From an uncultured Actinomycetes bacterium (GTDB taxonomy: Bacteria; Actinomycetota; Actinomycetes; Nanopelagicales; Nanopelagicaceae), in contig CAIXTG010000213.1 of assembly GCA_903922325.1 (NCBI GenBank), positions 1 to 26,196 on the forward strand: a stretch of DNA of 26,196 bases, read 5' to 3'. The notes below the pieces were generated by a model, which had not been told where the DNA came from, ran no database searches, and saw only the letters and a list, made by a program, of their open reading frames with translations. How positions within the stretch are numbered: position 1 is the stretch's first letter; each line of letters opens with the position of its first letter. This document shows, piece by piece, positions 21,552-26,196 of this stretch. The translations under genes and the position numbers were made by a program.

Positions 21552-22436
21552 TTATTCTTGCTCCTTTAGGAATTTATCAAGGGCTTGTTCGTAACGGTGA
21601 TAATCAATGCGGTCATATAGCTCTTCGCGAGTCTGCATTGTTTCGATTACATTGGCTTGAGTGCCTTCAGAACGAATCGCGTTATAAACATTCTCGGCCG
21701 CTTTATTCATAGCGCGGAAAGCAGAGAGCGGATAAAGAATCATCGACACATCTGCGCCAGCTAGTTCGTCACGAGTAAATAACGGAGTTAATCCGAACTC
21801 AGTAATGTTTGCCAAGATCGGAACATTTACCGCAGCTCTAAATTTCTTGAAATCCGCAAGAGTGCGAATCGCTTCGGGGAATATGTAATCGGCGCCAGCT
21901 GCAATGTAAGCAAGTGAGCGATCAATGGCAGATTCAATTCCTTCAACTGCAATCGCATCTGTGCGCGCCATAATTACAAAACTGTCATCGCCACGTGCAT
22001 CAACGGCCGCTTTAATGCGATCGACCATTTCGCCTTTTGAAACAACTTCTTTATTTGGGCGATGACCACAGCGCTTGGCAGCAACTTGATCTTCCATATG
22101 CATTGCAGCAGCGCCAGCTTTAATCAAAGACTTAACAGTGCGGCCGATGTTAAAAGCAGATGCACCAAAACCGGTATCGGCATCAACTAACAACGGCAGA
22201 TCGCAAACATCGGTAATTCGACGAACATCGACAAGAACATCGTCAAGATTGCTAATTCCTAAATCAGGTACGCCTAAAGATCCGGCCGCTACACCGCCGC
22301 CAGATAGATAGATTGCGTTATATCCAGCGCGCTTGGCTAGCAGGGCATGATTTGCGTTTATCGTGCCCACGATTTGAAGTGGCTTTTCCTGGGCAAGGGC
22401 TTTTCTGAACTTTTCACCTGCAGAAATCTGCGTCAT
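21552..22436 (-). CDS. prpB: 2-methylisocitrate lyase
   Basis: A 294-residue enzyme of the isocitrate lyase / PEP mutase family that splits 2-methylisocitrate into pyruvate and succinate. It has the signature KRCGH at 121-125 with catalytic Cys123, the metal-binding region LVDADTGFG (Asp85, Asp87) and the family start GEKFRKAL followed by VGTINANHALLAKRAGYNAI. The start is placed at the ATG at 22436. A frame beginning ten codons upstream would run through the promoter, whose -10 hexamer TATAGT sits six bases before this ATG. It leads the prpB-prpC-prpD operon, whose genes are separated by 0 and 23 bases. The pathway disposes of propionyl-CoA from odd-chain or branched compounds. Confidence 0.94.
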   Translation of the reverse strand: MTQISAGEKFRKALAQEKPLQIVGTINANHALLAKRAGYNAIYLSGGGVAAGSLGVPDLGISNLDDVLVDVRRITDVCDLPLLVDADTGFGASAFNIGRTVKSLIKAGAAAMHMEDQVAAKRCGHRPNKEVVSKGEMVDRIKAAVDARGDDSFVIMARTDAIAVEGIESAIDRSLAYIAAGADYIFPEAIRTLADFKKFRAAVNVPILANITEFGLTPLFTRDELAGADVSMILYPLSAFRAMNKAAENVYNAIRSEGTQANVIETMQTREELYDRIDYHRYEQALDKFLKEQE

Positions 22437-22442
22437 GTTGGA

Positions 22443-22448
22443 ACTATA
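22443..22448 (-). promoter_or_regulatory. -10 hexamer of the prpBCD leaderless promoter
   Basis: On the minus strand TATAGT ends six bases before the prpB ATG, with no ribosome site between. A weak TTGGGG about 17 bases further upstream may be the -35. Confidence 0.6.
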
Positions 22449-22486
22449 ACACTTGGCTTTTTTCACCCCAAAAGGGTTCCAGTTAG

Positions 22487-22500
22487 TGAAACCGCTTAAA
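22487..22500. promoter_or_regulatory. Possible degenerate LacI-type operator upstream of prpB
   Basis: TGAAACCGCTTAAA matches the reverse complement of the two glucan-locus operators at 12 of 14 positions. It lies about 50-65 bases upstream of the predicted prpB transcript start, just after the gltX stop. It may be chance. Confidence 0.3.
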
Positions 22501-22502
22501 AG

Positions 22503-23960
22503 CTATAGGGAAAGCGCCAATTTGATACGTTGCAAACTAACTTCTTGACCAAGTAGTTCCATAGATTCAAATAGTGGTGGCGAAATGTTGCTGCCGGTTG
22601 TGGCGATTCGAACTGCGCCAAAAGCGATACGTGGCTTTAACCCCATATCTTCAATGAGTGAAGAACGTAGCGCTGCCTCAATTGAATCGTGAGTCCAAGT
22701 AGTTAGCTTTTCTAATTCACTGATGCTGCGAGTTAAAACTGATTTAGCAGCTTCATCATTTACTTTACTTACGCAATCTTCGGCGACCGCAAAGTTTTTA
22801 ACGAATAAGAAATTAAGCATCGCTGGAACTTCAGCCAAAGTCACAATACGCTCTTGAATAATTGGTAACGCCGCTTTAACTACAGCGATCTCGGCATCTG
22901 TTCCGGAAATTACCGCAGCTTTAGTTAGAAATGGCAGTGACCAAGTTAAAAATTCTTCCGGAGTTAGAGCGCGAATCTTGTCGCCGTTGATAGCCTCTAA
23001 CTTCTTCATATCAAATCGAGCAGGTGATGAATGAACTTTGTCGACTGTAAATAGCTCGGTCAACTCTTTCATCGTTACATTTTCGCGATCATCTCCGGGC
23101 GACCAGCCAAGAAGTGCTAAGTAATTACAAATTGCCTCAGGCAAGAAACCGCGCTCGCGATACCAAGCGATAGAAACTTCGCCATTTCGCTTTGAAAGTT
23201 TGGCATTGTCTTGACCCATTACAAATGGCAAGTGCGCAAAGGTTGGATAATCCTCTGGTTTTACGCCCATCGCTTGATAAACCCGAATCTGACGAGGAGT
23301 CGAAGAAAGCAAATCTTCACCGCGTAGAACATGGCTCACTTTCATCATGACGTCATCAACTGCAACTGCCAAGGTGTAAAGCGGTGAACCCTCTCCACGA
23401 ACCAACACAAAATCTGGCACAAATTTATGATCGAAAGTCACTTCGCCGCGAATATCATCAGTGAAAGTTGTGCTGCCATCAGGCATACGCATGCGCACAA
23501 CGGCTTCACGGCCCTGGGCTTTGTAATCAGCAATCTGCGCATCAGTTAAGTCGCGGCATTGACCGTCGTAACCAGGTGCCACATTTGCGGCACGTTGTGC
23601 TTCGCGACGTGCTTCTAATTCAACAGGTGTGCAATAGCAATAGTAAGCGTCTTTTTGATCTAGAAACTTTTGTGCCCACTGCGCATAAATATCTAACCGT
23701 TGCGATTGCAGGTAAGGACCATTTGGGCCGCCAACTTCTGGGCCCTCATCCCAATCTAAGCCAAGCCACTTGAGCGTATCGATTGCAGCTTGAATGTATT
23801 CATCAGTAACGCGAGTGGTATCGGTATCTTCGATGCGGAAAATAAATGTGCCGCCAGTATGACGGGCATAAGCCCAATCAAATAACGCAGTGCGAATATT
23901 TCCAACATGGAGATCACCAGTTGGTGATGGTGCAAAACGTACGCGAACTTCTTTACCCAC
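22503..23960 (-). CDS. gltX: Glutamyl-tRNA synthetase
   Basis: A 485-residue class I synthetase. The HIGH-type motif is in FAPSPTGDLHVGN (His18 onward) and the KMSKS-type motif is KLSKR at 254-258. Family blocks FIFRIEDTDTTR and HVLRGEDLLSSTPRQ are intact. In actinobacteria this enzyme usually charges both tRNA-Glu and tRNA-Gln, the latter corrected by GatCAB. The GTG at 23960 is preferred because AGGTGA lies six bases before it; a GTG at 23966 leaves no spacing. The start overlaps the end of the FAH-family gene, so translation is probably coupled. The two cognate tRNA genes lie 3.7 kb downstream beyond prpBCD. Confidence 0.96.
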   Translation of the reverse strand: MGKEVRVRFAPSPTGDLHVGNIRTALFDWAYARHTGGTFIFRIEDTDTTRVTDEYIQAAIDTLKWLGLDWDEGPEVGGPNGPYLQSQRLDIYAQWAQKFLDQKDAYYCYCTPVELEARREAQRAANVAPGYDGQCRDLTDAQIADYKAQGREAVVRMRMPDGSTTFTDDIRGEVTFDHKFVPDFVLVRGEGSPLYTLAVAVDDVMMKVSHVLRGEDLLSSTPRQIRVYQAMGVKPEDYPTFAHLPFVMGQDNAKLSKRNGEVSIAWYRERGFLPEAICNYLALLGWSPGDDRENVTMKELTELFTVDKVHSSPARFDMKKLEAINGDKIRALTPEEFLTWSLPFLTKAAVISGTDAEIAVVKAALPIIQERIVTLAEVPAMLNFLFVKNFAVAEDCVSKVNDEAAKSVLTRSISELEKLTTWTHDSIEAALRSSLIEDMGLKPRIAFGAVRIATTGSNISPPLFESMELLGQEVSLQRIKLALSL

Positions 23961-24741
23961 GAGCACTCACCTTATTTGTTAATTCACCTAAACCATCGAT
24001 TGCAATGGTGATAGTTGATTTCTCTGGCATTGGACCAATACCAGCTGGAGTTCCGGTGATAATTACATCGCCCGGAAGCAAAGTCATTACCTTAGAGACG
24101 AATTCTACAATTGCCGGTACATCAAACATCATCTGGCTTAACTTGCCATCTTGTTTTACTTCACCGTTTAGAGTGGCAGTAATTTTCTGTGTGCCCGGAA
24201 TGAAATCAGTATCGATCCAGGGGCCGAGGGGGCAGAAAGTATCAAAACCTTTCGCACGAGACCACTGACCATCTTTCTTCTGTAAATCACGAGCCGTTAC
24301 ATCGTTAGCAATTGTGTAACCAAAGATGACATCAGAAACTCGCTCTTTAGGAACATCTTTGCAAATGCGACCAATCACGATCGCAAGTTCAGCCTCGTGA
24401 TCAACTTGGCCAGCCATACTCGGCCAAACAATGGTGTCATTAGGGCCGATTACTGAAGTATTTGGTTTGATAAAAATGATTGGTTCATCAGGTACCACGC
24501 CACCCATTTCAGCTGCATGATCTGCGTAGTTCTTGCCAATGCAAACAACTTTGCTACGCGGAATAACTGGGGCTAATAAGCGCACTTTGCTGAGTTCAGT
24601 AGTCGCGGCGGTCTTGGTGACTCCGTGATAGATCGGGTCTCCCGAGATCACGCTAATTGTGTTGTCATCTTCGAGTAACCCAAAAAGCGGGTCCGTACCA
24701 AGGCCGGTATCTGGGCCAGGACTAAATCGAATGATGCGCAT
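23953..24741 (-). CDS. Fumarylacetoacetate hydrolase (FAH) family protein
   Basis: A 262-residue cytosolic protein of the FAH family, whose members hydrolyse or decarboxylate C-C bonds in 2-oxo acids (acylpyruvases, 2-hydroxyhepta-2,4-diene-1,7-dioate isomerases, oxaloacetate decarboxylases). The metal site is visible as HEAELAIVIG (Glu116, Glu118) and ANDVTARD (Asp147), with CIGKNYADHAAEMG and PIIFIKPNTSVIGP upstream and GDVIITGTPAGIGP near the end. Its position directly ahead of gltX is a conserved actinobacterial arrangement and says little about substrate. Its start overlaps the upstream stop in TAATG. Confidence 0.9.
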   Translation of the reverse strand: MRIIRFSPGPDTGLGTDPLFGLLEDDNTISVISGDPIYHGVTKTAATTELSKVRLLAPVIPRSKVVCIGKNYADHAAEMGGVVPDEPIIFIKPNTSVIGPNDTIVWPSMAGQVDHEAELAIVIGRICKDVPKERVSDVIFGYTIANDVTARDLQKKDGQWSRAKGFDTFCPLGPWIDTDFIPGTQKITATLNGEVKQDGKLSQMMFDVPAIVEFVSKVMTLLPGDVIITGTPAGIGPMPEKSTITIAIDGLGELTNKVSARG

Positions 24742-25058
24742 TAAGCAATCTTATCGGGCTCTGCCCCATCATTAGCAAAGAAGATCGCAGCCGATGGCGC
24801 AAACTCAGTAATTACTGCGGTTTTGGCATTTCGCTCACCAGTAAAGACCACGGCCTCGATGCCGCTAATTTGCGATGCCATCGCAACCGTAAATACTGCT
24901 TCAACTGCATCTAGCGTAAGTGAAGGGGAACTAACTGCAACTGCCACATAAGTGCGACCAGTGTTGTCGCGTAGAGCAGCAGCTTGTTGTGCGCCACTTC
25001 GCTTCAAAGTTGCTTGCGCCAAAGTGACTAACTTTAAATCTTCTGGATTATTCAGCAT
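24741..25058 (-). CDS. Cytidine-deaminase-like protein lacking zinc ligands
   Basis: A 105-residue protein. The stretch LVTLAQATLKRSGAQQAAAL, then DNTGRTYVAVAVSSPSLTLD, follows the cytidine deaminase fold and resembles actinobacterial proteins often annotated as cytidine deaminase next to CorC-like genes. The zinc-binding HAE and PCxxC motifs are absent; only TGERNAKTAV stands where the first would be. Deaminase activity is therefore unlikely. The ATG at 25058 has GGAG about ten bases upstream; a TTG two codons earlier is less likely. It overlaps the CorC-like gene by 11 bases and the FAH gene by one, indicating tight coupling. Confidence 0.72.
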   Translation of the reverse strand: MLNNPEDLKLVTLAQATLKRSGAQQAAALRDNTGRTYVAVAVSSPSLTLDAVEAVFTVAMASQISGIEAVVFTGERNAKTAVITEFAPSAAIFFANDGAEPDKIA

Positions 25059-26196
25059 CTGCAACTGGCTCCACTAACTTTTCGACAAGAACGCTACTTA
25101 TTCTACGACGACGACCAATTGGACGTTCTGAAGTAATTGACCAACCACCCAAATCTACGGTGCTACCAGTAATTGGAACACGGCCTAACTTCTGAGCCAT
25201 GAGCCCACCGATAGTGTCAACGTCTTCAAAGTCTTGAGCTTCGATTTCAATTTCAAGTTCTTCGGCCAAATCTTCAATGTGTAAAGCAGCCTTAGCGCGA
25301 GCTTTAGTCTTTTCCTCATTTAGCCAAGTAAATGACTCATCGCCATCATCAAATTCATCGGCAATCTCGCCCACGATTTCTTCAATAATGTCTTCAATCG
25401 TGATCAAGCCAGCAGTGCCACCATATTCATCAACCACGATTGCTAAGTGAATCTGGTCGCGCTGCATTTCTTTCAACAACTCTGCGGCGATCTTAATCTC
25501 AGGAACAAAAGTTGCTGGGCGCAAATGCTGTTCTACGCGCTCAGTTGTTTCGGCTTCATGATGATCCAGAGCTCGACGAGCTAGATCCTTAACATAGGTG
25601 ATTCCAATAATGTTATCGATGTTCTCGCCGACAACAGGAATACGTGAGAAACCAGAACGAAGCGCAAGAGATAAACCTTGGCGCAGCGTCTTGTCTTTTT
25701 CGACCCAAACCATGTCGGTACGTGGCACCATTAATTCGCGCACCAAAGTGTCTCCTAATTCAAATACCGAGTGAATCATTTCGTGCTCATCAGACTCAAC
25801 CAGGCCACGTTCGTGTGCTTGATCCACTAAGTCGCGAAGTTCAGCTTCATTAGCAAACGGCCCACTTCGGAAACCTTTTCCAGGGGTTATCGCATTACCA
25901 ATTGCAATAAGTAATTTGGTGACTGGGGCCAGAATAAATGCCAAGAAATAAGCCACGGTTGCGCCAGCTAACGCCCAATTATCTGGTCTTTGCTTACCGA
26001 GGGTGCGAGGTCCAACGCCAACCATTACATATGAAATGACCACCATGATCGCAACCGTTAGCGCCATTGCTTGGGCCGATGAATATTCACGCAACAAGAT
26101 GACCGCTAGTAAAACGGTTGCAGTTAACTCGCAAGTCTTTCTAACCAAGAGGACTACATTTAAATATCTAGCTTGATCGAAGAAAACTTTCTTAAG
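25048..26196 (-). CDS. CNNM/CorC (HlyC)-family membrane protein with CBS domains (N-terminus beyond window)
   Basis: The frame is open from position 26196, so the true start lies outside the window; 382 codons are visible. The visible N-terminal part is the end of a CNNM membrane domain (ARYLNVVLLVRKTCELTATV, then hydrophobic helices such as ATVAYFLAFILAPVTKLLIA). Two CBS domains follow, with RELMVPRTDMVWV, FSRIPVVGENIDNIIGITYV and VVDEYGGTAGLITIEDIIEE. A CorC_HlyC domain is at the C-terminus (DVDTIGGLMAQKLGRVP). Proteins of this class are linked to Mg2+ or Co2+ efflux; older annotation as haemolysin is misleading. In actinobacteria it commonly precedes the cytidine-deaminase-like gene, as here. 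Confidence 0.93.
   Translation of the reverse strand, partial: LKKVFFDQARYLNVVLLVRKTCELTATVLLAVILLREYSSAQAMALTVAIMVVISYVMVGVGPRTLGKQRPDNWALAGATVAYFLAFILAPVTKLLIAIGNAITPGKGFRSGPFANEAELRDLVDQAHERGLVESDEHEMIHSVFELGDTLVRELMVPRTDMVWVEKDKTLRQGLSLALRSGFSRIPVVGENIDNIIGITYVKDLARRALDHHEAETTERVEQHLRPATFVPEIKIAAELLKEMQRDQIHLAIVVDEYGGTAGLITIEDIIEEIVGEIADEFDDGDESFTWLNEEKTKARAKAALHIEDLAEELEIEIEAQDFEDVDTIGGLMAQKLGRVPITGSTVDLGGWSITSERPIGRRRRISSVLVEKLVEPVADAE

Overview
The window (26,196 bp, AT-leaning, very short intergenic gaps) looks like a chromosome segment of a streamlined, low-GC actinobacterium. The best guess is a freshwater planktonic lineage of the acI / Nanopelagicales type. This is inferred from three things: actinobacterial gene order (CorC-like protein, cytidine-deaminase-like protein, FAH-family protein, gltX); a thermonuclease with a C-terminal excalibur domain; and several start codons that sit 6-7 bases after a -10 hexamer, as in leaderless transcripts. 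No taxonomic marker such as rRNA is present, so the assignment is not proven.

Layout. (1) 1-5386: a catabolic cluster read outward from a short divergent promoter region near 2338-2441. An FAD flavoprotein (cut by the window edge) and an MDR oxidoreductase lie on the minus strand. A SnoaL-like protein, a nitrilase-superfamily protein with two replaced catalytic residues and an aldehyde dehydrogenase lie on the plus strand. The substrate is unknown. (2) 5401-6929: a secreted thermonuclease and two small membrane proteins. (3) 6948-18552: a carbohydrate locus that reads as a beta-glucan (laminarin-like) utilisation system. It has a LacI-type regulator, a cytosolic GH1 beta-glucosidase, three GH16 glucanases (two secreted, one without a signal peptide), a CUT1 ABC importer (binding protein plus two permeases, no ATPase) and two secreted proteins of an unrecognised family sharing a repeated domain of about 170 residues. 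Two identical 14-bp LacI-type operators lie in the two divergent promoter regions. (4) 18496-18936: a terminator, tRNA-Glu(CUC), a spacer with three copies of a 37-bp hairpin repeat, and tRNA-Gln(CUG). (5) 18937-22436: a methylcitrate-cycle operon prpB-prpC-prpD. (6) 22503-26196: gltX, an FAH-family hydrolase, a degenerate cytidine-deaminase-like protein and a CNNM/CorC protein (cut by the window edge), tightly overlapping on the minus strand.

Proposed working of the glucan locus (inference): the two secreted GH16 enzymes cut a beta-1,3/1,4-glucan outside the cell. The two secreted repeat-domain proteins may bind the polymer or hold enzymes near it. Oligosaccharides are captured by the binding protein and imported through the two permeases, powered by an ATPase encoded elsewhere. 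The signal-less GH16 and the GH1 enzyme finish hydrolysis to glucose inside. The LacI-type protein, bound at 9433-9446 and 16525-16538, would repress all four outward-facing transcripts until an oligosaccharide inducer appears.
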